Origin: Pectobacterium zantedeschiae
GTDB taxonomy: Bacteria; Pseudomonadota; Gammaproteobacteria; Enterobacterales; Enterobacteriaceae
Direction of reading: 5' to 3'
DNA: 64,000 bases
NCBI RefSeq assembly: GCF_004137795.1
Contig: NZ_NWTM01000001.1
Span: forward strand, 2,717,229 to 2,781,228
The translations under genes and the position numbers were made by a program. Position 1 is the first letter of the stretch; every line of letters begins with the position of its first letter. Of the stretch, positions 46,688-54,916 are shown in pieces. The notes under the pieces are model-generated. The model was not told where the DNA came from. It saw only the letters and a list, made by a program, of their open reading frames with translations, and did no database searches.

Positions 46688-47382
46688 CACGCCACCACCG
46701 GCAGCTCAATACTGCTATAGCAGTGGCTAATCGTGCGTCCCAGACGTTCATCCACCAGCGCCATGCGAAATTCTGTTGCTGGACGAATGCCACCAATCGC
46801 CGTCATGGTGCCGCAGCTCATTGCCAGTCCATCTTGCCGATCGGCAAGAGATACATCGCCCCCCAGATACCGCTGCAATAGCACCATCGGCGGCTGAAGG
46901 CTGGCCAATGTGCCTTCCTGGTACAGCCGAAATTCCCCCTCTTCCTTGATCCATGACCGCAAGATCAGTGAATCCCAGTGTTCGATCACTTCACTAAGCC
47001 GCCAGGCGTCATGCGCTACGGGTTTCACACACAATTGCTTCGACAAGGCAACACTGTGTGCTTCCAGACGACGATCGGTATGATCCGACGCCAGCGAGAC
47101 ATACCATTCGCCACGGTGAGAAAAAATAAGTGGTTCGGCTTCACCAGAGCTGGCGTCACCGATCACTTCAACGACTGAGGATTGGCTAAGTTGGTTCGCC
47201 GCTACGCGATAAAACAGGGGGATTGCACTAGGCTGAGGCACACCTAGCGCCTCTAATTCCCGAATATGGTGCAAAACCGCATCATGATCGCGCCCTGTCC
47301 AACCCGCGACCACCAGACGATTGATATCTACATTCAGCGCCACTGCGCCTGTGTTTTCAGGTAAATTAAACGCCAGTTTCAT
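46687..47382 (-). CDS. DUF2848 protein
   Basis: 231 residues from the ATG (a further ATG lies six codons upstream). The text SAIPLFYRVAANQLSQ, GSGEAEPLIF-like SSGEAEPLIFSHRGEWYVSLASDHTDR and SCGTMTAIGGIRPATEFRMALVD fits DUF2848, a family related in fold to fumarylacetoacetate hydrolases. It often neighbours amidases. No activity is established for the family. First gene of the minus-strand cluster. Confidence 0.8.
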   Translation of the reverse strand: MKLAFNLPENTGAVALNVDINRLVVAGWTGRDHDAVLHHIRELEALGVPQPSAIPLFYRVAANQLSQSSVVEVIGDASSGEAEPLIFSHRGEWYVSLASDHTDRRLEAHSVALSKQLCVKPVAHDAWRLSEVIEHWDSLILRSWIKEEGEFRLYQEGTLASLQPPMVLLQRYLGGDVSLADRQDGLAMSCGTMTAIGGIRPATEFRMALVDERLGRTISHCYSSIELPVVA

Positions 47383-47409
47383 GAAATCTTTACTCCTCAC
47401 ATAAAATAA

Positions 47410-47425
47410 CTGTGAAATTTCACAG
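47410..47425. promoter_or_regulatory. Perfect 16-bp palindrome in the GntR/DUF2848 divergent promoter
   Basis: CTGTGAAATTTCACAG is exactly self-complementary. It resembles a CRP site but has a 4-bp instead of 6-bp spacer, so it is more likely an operator for the divergent GntR regulator. It lies 28 bases before the DUF2848 ATG. A weaker TTGTGTACTA lies at 47464-47474. Confidence 0.55.
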
Positions 47426-47506
47426 AATCTTCAGTAAGGAAATAAGCGATTTTCGTGCCATGTTTTGTGTACTATGTCTAAGGACTTTCCGTTGTAGGAG
47501 CAATGA

Positions 47507-48187
47507 GTGAAGAGTATTGACGAGAAGCGTCGGTCATTATTGACGATAGAGGAAGCTGGCCTGTCACTGAACGAACTGGCTTATCAACGATTTAAGCAGT
47601 CGTTGGTAACATTAAGCTATAAGCCTGGGGAATATTTGAACACCGTGCAGGTGATGAATGAGCTGAATATCGGCAGAACCCCCATCAATCAGGCCATCCA
47701 CCGTCTGGCAAACGAGGGATTACTACAGGTGATTCCGCGTAAAGGCGTTATGGTGTCTCCCCTGTCCATCAACGATGCTCTGGAACTGATTGATGTCCGG
47801 CTGACCAATGAACGCCTGTGTATGCGTTTAGCCAGCCAGCGCACCACGGCAACGCATATCGCTGAATTAACTGAGCTTAACCAACAGATTGAAACCGCCT
47901 GCCAGACTCGGGACCGGATATTGATGATGGCTCTCGATCGCGAATTCCACCAGATGCTGGCGGAGATCGCGGGTAACAGCACACTAACCGATATCCTCAG
48001 TGTCCTGCTCGCCCGTTCGCAGCGCTTCTGGGCCAGCACGCTGTCTCAGGAAGAACACATGTTGGAAGTGATAAGAGAGCACAACGCCATTATTAATGCA
48101 CTGGCGCAACAAGATGCAGCAGCAGCGGAAACGGCCATGGAAGCCCATGTGCTATCGTTTCGTCGCACGCTGCTGCACGCTTACTGA
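47507..48187 (+). CDS. GntR/FCD-family regulator of the amidase cluster
   Basis: 226 residues from a GTG start with AGGAG eight bases upstream. An N-terminal GntR helix-turn-helix (SYKPGEYLNTVQVMNELNIGRTPINQAIHRLANEGLLQVIPRKGV) is followed by an FCD domain with its metal-binding histidines (FHQML...HNAII...EAHV). Divergent from the DUF2848-amidase-EthD-MFS unit and therefore its probable regulator. The inducer is unknown. Confidence 0.88.
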   Translation: MKSIDEKRRSLLTIEEAGLSLNELAYQRFKQSLVTLSYKPGEYLNTVQVMNELNIGRTPINQAIHRLANEGLLQVIPRKGVMVSPLSINDALELIDVRLTNERLCMRLASQRTTATHIAELTELNQQIETACQTRDRILMMALDREFHQMLAEIAGNSTLTDILSVLLARSQRFWASTLSQEEHMLEVIREHNAIINALAQQDAAAAETAMEAHVLSFRRTLLHAY

Positions 48188-48218
48188 CGGGCGCACAACC
48201 CCATCAGATAGGCCATTT

Positions 48219-49526
48219 TTACTTGACGTCTCTTAACGCGGTTTTATCCACGTAAGGCTTCATGATGCCATCCGCCTCTTTCTGTGCAGCGGCAGCAGCG
48301 TCATCGACCTTTTTCGCCGGATCGTTTAACAGCGCCGCCAGCTGATTTTCCATCGCTTTGCGTACGGCGACCGTTTCATAGGTTGCGTACCACGGATGGG
48401 CATATTGCAGCTGTGACAGCGCAATGGCTGCGCGCGGATCTTTTGCCAGATAGTCTTTCATTTCCGGCAGATCGTAGGCCGCCATACGTGGTGCGAAGTA
48501 GCCGGTAAAACGACTCCAGCTTCCGCTGACTTCCGGGCTGATCAGATAGTTCATAAACTGCCAGGCCGCTTTCTTCTGCTCCTCGGAAATCCCCTTGAAG
48601 CTCACCAGACTCGCCCCGCCGATGGTCACACCACGACGTTCTTTTTCCGGCATCATCGCCACGCCAAGCTGAAAATCTTTGGTGTTTTCACGCATAAAGC
48701 CCAGCGCGCCGGTACTCAGCATCGTCATACCCAGCTTGCCAGAGAAAAATGCGGCACTGATCTGTTTGGAATTCAGCACGCCAGCGGGCATCACTTTGTC
48801 GCGATACACCAAATCGCGCCAGAACTGGAGCGCGCCTTTGGTTGATGCGGTGTTGTAATACACTTCGCCCGGATAGTCGGCATTGTAATAGGCCCCACCG
48901 TTGGCGCGCGTTAGCGCAGACAGCATCCAGCCGCCGTAATCATCGTTCGTGGACGGAATCATGATGCCCCACTGCCCTTTTGCCGGGTCAGTCAGCTTCT
49001 TCGCTACTGCAATCACTTCATCCCAGTTTTTCGGCGGTTCGTTGAATCCCGCTTTCTTCAGCATGTCTTCGTTGTAATAGAGGATCGGCGTCGAGTTGTG
49101 GAACGGGATCGCGTAAGTCACGCCCATCACCTGCGCGTTCTGATGCAGCGCAGGCCAGAAGTTTTTGGTCAGGAAAGGCGTGGCTTTTTCGTTGCCGTAT
49201 TTGAACAGCTCGTCCATCGGTAGGATTTCATCCTTGATGACCAGATCGGCAGTGAAGTTTGCAGACATAATTACCAGCGCTGGCGGATCGCCTGCTTTGG
49301 CGGCGGCTTCAGCTTTCACTTTCGTCGTGTCGTAATTTCCGGTGAAGATCCCACGCACTTCAACCTGATCCTGCGATTGGTTGTACTCTTTGATGATGCG
49401 CGTCATTTCCATCGTCAGCTTGCCATCAACCGGCGCGGGAAACATAAAATCGATACTCTCTTTTGCCAGAGCGGGGCCAGACATCAGCAAGGCTATCGCC
49501 AGCGCCATCATACGAGGCTTACGCAT
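48219..49526 (-). CDS. Ugp-like ABC substrate-binding protein
   Basis: 435 residues from the ATG preceded by AGGAGA. A signal peptide ends ALAKES (about residue 22). The text DFMFPAPVDGKLTMEMTRIIKEYNQ and ALVIMSANFTADLVIKDEILPMDELF fits cluster B (sugar/glycerol-3-phosphate) binding proteins. It overlaps the ATPase gene by eight bases and ends the operon. Likely ligand: glycerol-3-phosphate or a glycerophosphodiester, inferred from the gpdQ gene. Confidence 0.82.
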   Translation of the reverse strand: MRKPRMMALAIALLMSGPALAKESIDFMFPAPVDGKLTMEMTRIIKEYNQSQDQVEVRGIFTGNYDTTKVKAEAAAKAGDPPALVIMSANFTADLVIKDEILPMDELFKYGNEKATPFLTKNFWPALHQNAQVMGVTYAIPFHNSTPILYYNEDMLKKAGFNEPPKNWDEVIAVAKKLTDPAKGQWGIMIPSTNDDYGGWMLSALTRANGGAYYNADYPGEVYYNTASTKGALQFWRDLVYRDKVMPAGVLNSKQISAAFFSGKLGMTMLSTGALGFMRENTKDFQLGVAMMPEKERRGVTIGGASLVSFKGISEEQKKAAWQFMNYLISPEVSGSWSRFTGYFAPRMAAYDLPEMKDYLAKDPRAAIALSQLQYAHPWYATYETVAVRKAMENQLAALLNDPAKKVDDAAAAAQKEADGIMKPYVDKTALRDVK

Positions 49527-50607
49527 TTCTTTTCTCCTGGGATAAATTACGGGCGGTTTGCCCAGAAAACCAATGACAATCCTGCGGTGAAAAATGAAGC
49601 ACAACGGACGCACCCGTGTTCGGTACGCCATCGCGATTTGGACGACGGTAGCGGATGTTTCCCAACGGCGTATCCACATGCATCAGATACTCCGCGCCAA
49701 ACAGCTCCCGTTGCCTCACCGTTCCCGATAACGACAAATCGCCTTCTGACGAGGCGTGTTCGGTAATATGTTCAGGGCGAATCCCCAGCAACACACTGGT
49801 TAATGAACGTGTTTCTTCACTGGCGGGCAGCGCGACAGGCAGTGCTTGTAAAATCGCCTGCCCACCGGTACAGGGTAGCGTCACCATGTTCATTGCAGGC
49901 GTGCCGATGAATCCGGCGACAAAGACGTTCGCCGGATGAGAATACAGCTGTTCCGGTGTACCAACCTGTTGCAATACGCCGCGATCCAGCACGGCGATCC
50001 TGTCCGCCATCGTCATCGCCTCGATCTGATCGTGCGTGACGTAAACGGTGGTCGTTTTCAACTGCCGATGCAGATCCATAATGCCGTCTCGCACATCACT
50101 GCGCAGCCGTGCATCCAGATTCGACAGCGGTTCATCCATCAGAAACAGGCGAGGATCGCGCACGATCGCCCGCGCCATCGCCACACGCTGACGCTGGCCG
50201 CCGGACAATTTCCCCGGTTTACGTTTGAGTAACGGCTCAAGCTGAAGCAGGCTGGCAACGCGTTGTACCCGCTGTGGATAGTCAGCTTTCGGCTCACCAC
50301 GCATCCTCATGCCGAACGTGATGTTCTGCTCAACGGTCAAGTGCGGAAACAGTGCGTAGTTCTGGAAGATCATCGAGAAATTGCGCTGCTTGGGGCTCCA
50401 CGTCGTAATGTCATCGTCACCCAGCAGAATTTGCCCATCACTCACGTCTTCCAGACCCGCCAGCATGCGCAGCAACGTACTTTTGCCACAGCCGGACGGC
50501 CCGACCAGCACCAGAAACTCACCGTCGGCGATATCTAACGACAGCGATGCCAGCGCCTGCGTGTGTTCGAAGCGTTTACTGATATTACGTAACTGAATCA
50601 CGGCCAT
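49519..50607 (-). CDS. UgpC/MalK-type ABC ATPase
   Basis: 362 residues. Walker A GPSGCGKST, Q-loop MIFQNYALF, signature LSGGQRQRVAMARAI, Walker B LFLMDEPLSNLD, switch His VYVTHDQIEAM. A C-terminal TOBE/OB region (about 240-355) is of MalK type. Start overlaps the gpdQ stop (TAATG). It energises the two permeases of this cluster. Confidence 0.92.
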   Translation of the reverse strand: MAVIQLRNISKRFEHTQALASLSLDIADGEFLVLVGPSGCGKSTLLRMLAGLEDVSDGQILLGDDDITTWSPKQRNFSMIFQNYALFPHLTVEQNITFGMRMRGEPKADYPQRVQRVASLLQLEPLLKRKPGKLSGGQRQRVAMARAIVRDPRLFLMDEPLSNLDARLRSDVRDGIMDLHRQLKTTTVYVTHDQIEAMTMADRIAVLDRGVLQQVGTPEQLYSHPANVFVAGFIGTPAMNMVTLPCTGGQAILQALPVALPASEETRSLTSVLLGIRPEHITEHASSEGDLSLSGTVRQRELFGAEYLMHVDTPLGNIRYRRPNRDGVPNTGASVVLHFSPQDCHWFSGQTARNLSQEKRNA

Positions 50608-51431
50608 TACGCATCCACCGGACAGCTGATTCGTGGATCGTAGAGGTAAGGCCCAGAGTTCGAGGCGATCGACTGGCTATAGCTCACCAGCCCGGTTACT
50701 GGCACATAACGGTGCATCACCACGCTGGCAGGTTCCAGGTTGTAGTACGACGTGTCGTCATAGTAGAAATACGGCACCTGATGGACGGTACCCGGCACCG
50801 TAGCGATAATCGCCTGCCGATGCTGCGTCATAATCAGCCGATGCGTATGGCCGCAGAAGATCCGCGTAAGCTGTGGGAAACGTTCGATCAGCATTAACAG
50901 CTCGTGCCCATTTTCGCAGGCGATACGATCCATATGCGCCGATCCCAACGGCAGCGGCGGATGGTGCATGAAGATCGCCGTTTCGCGCGTTGAGTGATCC
51001 TGTAATTGCTGCTCAAGCCAGCCTAGCGTGGACGGCGTCAGCCAGCCTTTCGCCTGCCCAGTCAGACTGGTATCGATGAACAGCAGACGCATGGGGAAAT
51101 CATCCACCGCATAGCGGATATTTTCTGGATCATCACCCAATTGTGGACAAAGTGGGCGCATCGCGTTGAGGAAATGCTGTTTGTCATCATGATTGCCCGG
51201 AATCACGTACAGCGGATAATCCAGCATTTGCAACATGCGCTGGGCGACCTGATACTCCTGCGGACGTCCGCAGTTGACGATGTCGCCGCTAATGACTACC
51301 GCGTCCGGCCGCTCGCTCAGCGCATTCAGCTGATTGATGACTTTGGCATTTTCCCCGTTAATATCAATAAACTCATAGAGCTTGCGCCCCTCACTGCGAA
51401 AATGCAGATCGGAAATCTGAGCCAGCAACAT
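50607..51431 (-). CDS. gpdQ: GpdQ, glycerophosphodiester phosphodiesterase
   Basis: 274 residues from the ATG preceded by GAGGTGG. The text follows Enterobacter aerogenes GpdQ closely. Binuclear-metal ligands are visible: SDLHF (D8, H10), [24 protein letters not shown] and CGHTHR. GpdQ hydrolyses glycerophosphodiesters to glycerol-3-phosphate and an alcohol, and is promiscuous toward phosphate diesters. Lack of a signal peptide puts it in the cytoplasm, after import by the flanking ABC genes. Confidence 0.92.
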   Translation of the reverse strand: MLLAQISDLHFRSEGRKLYEFIDINGENAKVINQLNALSERPDAVVISGDIVNCGRPQEYQVAQRMLQMLDYPLYVIPGNHDDKQHFLNAMRPLCPQLGDDPENIRYAVDDFPMRLLFIDTSLTGQAKGWLTPSTLGWLEQQLQDHSTRETAIFMHHPPLPLGSAHMDRIACENGHELLMLIERFPQLTRIFCGHTHRLIMTQHRQAIIATVPGTVHQVPYFYYDDTSYYNLEPASVVMHRYVPVTGLVSYSQSIASNSGPYLYDPRISCPVDA

Positions 51432-51482
51432 AACAACCACCTCTATCATTATTTCGCCCGTTGGCGAACACCGATCGCTTAA

Positions 51483-51502
51483 GGATCGAGATACACGGAG
51501 CA
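51483..51502 (-). repeat. Fragment resembling the dispersed repeat
   Basis: GATCGAGATACACGGAGC matches the first 18 bases of the dispersed repeat (26553-26624) except for two positions. It lies between gpdQ and the permease gene. The rest of the element is not present, so it may be a remnant or chance. Confidence 0.35.
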
Positions 51503-51562
51503 TGTCGCTCCTGATAAATAGAATTAAGTAACCCGTATTACCCGCATGGCCTTATCAGCGAT

Positions 51563-52462
51563 TTACTTAATGCCTGAGAAGCCGAAGCTGCTCAGGAACT
51601 GCTTCTGGAACACGACAAAAGCCACCATCAGCGGCAGACATACCAGCAGGGTACCCGCGCAGATCAACCCCCACTGTCCGCCGGACTCTGCGCCCATCGC
51701 GAACGACACCAGCCCGATGGTCAGCACCTGTTTGTCCGGGTCGTTGAGCACCATCAGCGGCCAGAGGTATTCGTTCCAGTGGTAGGTAATGCTGACCGTG
51801 GCGAAGGCCAGAATCGATGGCCAGGTCATCGGAATCAGGACGTGAAACACCACCTGCCACCAGCGACAGCCTTCCATCAACGCAGCTTCTTCGATCTCTT
51901 TAGCGATATTGAGAAATGCCTGACGCATCAGAAACACGCCAAATGCTGAAGCGAAATACGGCATCATCACGCCGGTCAGGGTATTGAGCAGGCCGAGCTG
52001 TTTGAGCGTCATCATGTTTGGCACCATCATGACGACAGGCATGATCATCATTTGAATCAGCAGCAGGTAGAACAGCAGCGTTTTGCCGCGGAATTCGTGG
52101 TAGGCGAAGATGTAGCCTGCCGTGGTGATCGTCACCAGCTGCACCAGAAACGTGCCGACCGCAAAGATCAGCGTATTGGTGTAGAGCCGTAACCAGTCGG
52201 CACTGTCCCACGCATCGCGGAAGTTATCGAACGTCAGCGGAAGACGCGGCAACAGCGAGGCCATATCCACGCCGAAACTGCTGGCACTGACGGAAGAAGA
52301 CAGCATCCAGATAAACGGGCTGACCCACAGCAGCGCGGCGCAGATCAGCAGCAGCGGCAGCGTAAACCGGGTCGTGATGCGAAGTGGGTTGGTCACGCTT
52401 CGGCTCTCAACGCGCTGACTTTTCACACTCCGAACGTCAACGATCTGATTTTCAGCGCTCAT
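51563..52462 (-). CDS. UgpE-like ABC permease
   Basis: 299 residues; six membrane segments, with the EAA loop EIEEAALMEGCRWWQVVFHVLIPMTWPSI before the last two. Family: MalG/UgpE. The start overlaps the partner permease by 11 bases. It imports the ligand delivered by the binding protein encoded at 48219-49526. Confidence 0.88.
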   Translation of the reverse strand: MSAENQIVDVRSVKSQRVESRSVTNPLRITTRFTLPLLLICAALLWVSPFIWMLSSSVSASSFGVDMASLLPRLPLTFDNFRDAWDSADWLRLYTNTLIFAVGTFLVQLVTITTAGYIFAYHEFRGKTLLFYLLLIQMMIMPVVMMVPNMMTLKQLGLLNTLTGVMMPYFASAFGVFLMRQAFLNIAKEIEEAALMEGCRWWQVVFHVLIPMTWPSILAFATVSITYHWNEYLWPLMVLNDPDKQVLTIGLVSFAMGAESGGQWGLICAGTLLVCLPLMVAFVVFQKQFLSSFGFSGIK

Positions 52463-53324
52463 AATGTGCCCCCTTCTCCAGCACCTTCAGATTCATAATG
52501 GAAAAGGCAAACAGCATCGCCAGCGTCAGGAAGGTTGCCGCAGAGGCTTTGCCCAGATCGTGCGTGTCATTTGCCAGATCCTGAATGTAATAAAGCAGTA
52601 CGGTCGTGGCGTTATTCGGCCCACCGCGCGTCATCACAGCAACGTGATCAATCTGAGTAATGGCGTAGATAAAAGCGATGGTCACCACAAAGGCGATAGT
52701 AGGCCGCAGCAGAGGCAGCGTGACGTAGAAAAACACCTGACGCCGTGAGGCTCCCTCCATCAGCGCCGCCTCACGTGCAGAAGCAGAAATCGCTTGCAGA
52801 CCGGCGAGAAAAAACAGCATGTAATAACCCGCAAACTTCCAGATACCAATGACGCTCACCGCCACCAGCGCGCTGTCGCTCATACCAAGGTAGTTGTTAT
52901 TCATCGGGCCGAACACTTTCGCCAGATAGTAATCCAGCAGCCCCAGCCCCGGCATAAAGATGAACAGCCACAGCGTCGCGGCGCTCACCAGCGGAATAAT
53001 CATCGGAAAGAAAAAGGCAGTGCGCAGCCAACGATTCACGCGTGTGTTCTCCCACAGCAGCACCGCCAACAACAGCGCCAGCAGCACACCGGGCACAACC
53101 GTCATCAGGATATACAACACGTTGTTCAGCAACGCCTGCCAGAACACGGCGTCCTGCACCAAACGCACAAAATTATCCAACCCGACGAACAGCGGCGTAT
53201 CGGCATTCAGCCGAGTGTCATACAGGCTGTCGATGACCGAACGCAACAGAGGGAAATAGGTGAAGGCAAGCAAAAAAACCAGCGTCGGCAACAGCACAAG
53301 ATAGGGAAAGCATTTTGCACGCAT
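52452..53324 (-). CDS. UgpA-like ABC permease
   Basis: 290 residues from the ATG; the frame is open upstream to 53384 but not conserved. Six membrane segments with the EAA loop SAREAALMEGASRRQVFFYVTLPLLRPTI. MalF/UgpA family. It is the first gene of the Ugp-like cluster: permease, permease, gpdQ, ATPase, binding protein. Confidence 0.88.
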   Translation of the reverse strand: MRAKCFPYLVLLPTLVFLLAFTYFPLLRSVIDSLYDTRLNADTPLFVGLDNFVRLVQDAVFWQALLNNVLYILMTVVPGVLLALLLAVLLWENTRVNRWLRTAFFFPMIIPLVSAATLWLFIFMPGLGLLDYYLAKVFGPMNNNYLGMSDSALVAVSVIGIWKFAGYYMLFFLAGLQAISASAREAALMEGASRRQVFFYVTLPLLRPTIAFVVTIAFIYAITQIDHVAVMTRGGPNNATTVLLYYIQDLANDTHDLGKASAATFLTLAMLFAFSIMNLKVLEKGAHYER

Positions 53325-53388
53325 AACTCTAGGGTCGCTCAGTGTGAAACACAGAGGCCTTACCCTAGAACGCCAGCGTGTCAAAGGG

Positions 53389-53406
53389 GCGTCAGTTTAA
53401 TGACAG
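53389..53406 (-). promoter_or_regulatory. Candidate Pho box upstream of the Ugp-like operon
   Basis: On the minus strand CTGTCATTAAACTGACGC: a perfect CTGTCAT half, four bases, then CTGACGC, a degenerate second half (4 of 7). It lies about 65 bases before the permease ATG. The E. coli ugp operon is PhoB-controlled. The spacing to a -10 element could not be settled. Confidence 0.4.
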
Positions 53407-53424
53407 TTTGTTTTCCGATGGGGA

Positions 53425-53452
53425 AAATATGCCTGCGAACGATTTCGCAGGC
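53425..53452 (-). terminator. Terminator of the SDR gene
   Basis: GCCTGCGAA (53431-53439) pairs with TTCGCAGGC (53444-53452), a 9-bp stem, followed on the minus strand by ATATTTTCC. It is eight bases after the SDR stop and separates it from the Ugp-like operon. Confidence 0.75.
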
Positions 53453-53459
53453 CCATCTT

Positions 53460-54212
53460 CTATAGATTGGCAACACCACCATCGACCAGCAGTTCCGTTC
53501 CAACAACGAAACGGGACTCGTCAGAAGCAAGGAAAACAGCCGCTTTCGCCAATTCCCAAGTGGTGCCCATACGACCAATCGGCACCAACTGTCGAATTTG
53601 CTCCTGCATGGCACGTTGCTGTTCGGGAGAAAGACCTAATTTATCAAGGGCGGGCGTTTCAGTGGGGCCCGGACTTAAGCCATTAACCCGAATGCCACGC
53701 GTCACCAGCTCAGCCGACAGCGTGCGCGCCAGCGAGAGTAATCCCGCTTTACTCGCGGCGTAGGCGCTACTCTGCGGTAGCCCGATGTGCGCACTGGTCG
53801 ATCCACACAGGATCACAGAAGCCGGGTTGTTCAGCAGCGGCAGTAGCGCCTGAACCAGAAAGAATGGTCCTTTAAGGTTGGTTGCCATGAGTTGATCCCA
53901 AGCCGCTTCATCCCAGCCTTCTAAAGGACGATGGGTGACATCGCCTGCATTGGCATATAACACATCCAGACGTGGCCACTGCTGTGCCAGCACGTCTACC
54001 AAGTCATGTTGGGCACGGATATCTCCAGCATCGCAACGGATCGCCAACGTAGAATGGCCTAATTCAGCCTGCGCACGCGCCAGCGCTTTCTCATCGCGCC
54101 CCGTTATGGCGACCGTCGCGCCTTCAGCCAGAAACTGACGTGCGGTTTCTATCCCAATGCCGCTAGTGCCACCGGTGATCAAAGCAAACTTATCTTGCAG
54201 CCGTTTCATCAT
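53460..54212 (-). CDS. Short-chain dehydrogenase/reductase
   Basis: 250 residues from an ATG-ATG pair preceded by AGGA. Classical SDR: cofactor motif TGGTSGIG, NAG in LYANAGD, catalytic Ser in ILCGSTSA and YAASK. The substrate is unknown. Divergent from the HxlR regulator gene, a common pairing for inducible oxidoreductases. Confidence 0.9.
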   Translation of the reverse strand: MMKRLQDKFALITGGTSGIGIETARQFLAEGATVAITGRDEKALARAQAELGHSTLAIRCDAGDIRAQHDLVDVLAQQWPRLDVLYANAGDVTHRPLEGWDEAAWDQLMATNLKGPFFLVQALLPLLNNPASVILCGSTSAHIGLPQSSAYAASKAGLLSLARTLSAELVTRGIRVNGLSPGPTETPALDKLGLSPEQQRAMQEQIRQLVPIGRMGTTWELAKAAVFLASDESRFVVGTELLVDGGVANL

Positions 54213-54259
54213 GATGTGTCCTGTCTCGTTGCTTGAAAAACGGCAGTATTTCATCAATA

Positions 54260-54292
54260 GTATGCTTTTGTAAGTAGGCACCAATTGGATAC
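54260..54292. promoter_or_regulatory. Possible HxlR operator
   Basis: A stretch framed by GTAT (54260-54263) and ATAC (54289-54292), with CAATTG inside, sits between the SDR and HxlR genes and just before the HxlR ATG. The symmetry is weak; the role is inferred from position. Confidence 0.3.
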
Positions 54293-54313
54293 TAAAGAGG
54301 ATATTGGAACCCT

Positions 54314-54679
54314 ATGTCTGTCCACGCCCCATCAGCAAATACGCCATCTGACCTGGCAGAACCGTGCCCAATGGTAAATTTCGTCAATCTCATCGCGGGA
54401 AAATGGGCAATTCCCATACTGTACCGCCTGATCGTGATCGGCGACCCCGTGCGCTTCAGTGCACTACAACGCGCAATCGCCCCTATCACTCAGAAGGAAC
54501 TCACACGACAACTGCGGCTGTTCGAACAACGCAAACTGGTGCAACGTAAGGTGTATGCAGAAGTGCCACCGCGAGTGGAGTACCAAATCACTCCACTGGG
54601 CAAATCGCTCCAACCAACGCTGGATTCACTGGCAGACTGGATGAGGACACATGGAAAAACATTAGCTGGTGATGGCTAA
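54314..54679 (+). CDS. HxlR-family transcriptional regulator
   Basis: 121 residues. HxlR winged helix: NLIAGKWAIPILYRLIVIGDPVRFSALQRAIAPITQKELTRQLRLFEQRKLVQRKVYAEVPPRVEYQITPLGKSL. The Cys in ECMVNF-like position (EPCPMVN, Cys 18) could sense electrophiles as in related proteins. Divergent from the SDR gene, its likely target. Confidence 0.88.
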   Translation: MSVHAPSANTPSDLAEPCPMVNFVNLIAGKWAIPILYRLIVIGDPVRFSALQRAIAPITQKELTRQLRLFEQRKLVQRKVYAEVPPRVEYQITPLGKSLQPTLDSLADWMRTHGKTLAGDG

Positions 54680-54762
54680 GCACATGATGCCATAGGGGGA
54701 ATAGATAAAAATCAGTAACTTAATCAGATATGCAGGAAGTAATACTGTTCACTTAAGCCCGT

Positions 54763-54834
54763 TTTTAAGGGAAACACAGGGAGAGGTTCCCGCAGGGATG
54801 TCTCACCCCTGTGGTCGCCCCGTGTATCTCGATA
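54763..54834 (-). repeat. Dispersed ~72-bp repeat, copy 2 (inverted)
   Basis: Minus strand reads ATCGAGATACACGGGGCGAC, then TGCGGGAACCTC and GTGTTTCCCTTAAAA, the same order of blocks as copy 1 at 26553-26624. Located between the HxlR gene and gcvP. Confidence 0.75.
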
Positions 54835-54875
54835 CTTAAACGACAGGTATTACCCCTGTAGAAGAACCATGAACA

Positions 54876-54894
54876 ACAACGCTACTGGCGTTGT
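54876..54894 (-). terminator. Hairpin after gcvP
   Basis: ACAACGC and GCGTTGT form a 7-bp stem with a 5-base loop, 22 bases after the gcvP stop. The T-run on the minus strand is weak (TGTTC). Confidence 0.5.
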
Positions 54895-54916
54895 AAATGA
54901 CTGCCAGTGCGGTTAA

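Noticed and set aside
47410-47425. CRP site
   Set aside because: TGTGA and TCACA are present but only 4 bp apart; CRP needs 6. It is listed as a palindromic operator instead.
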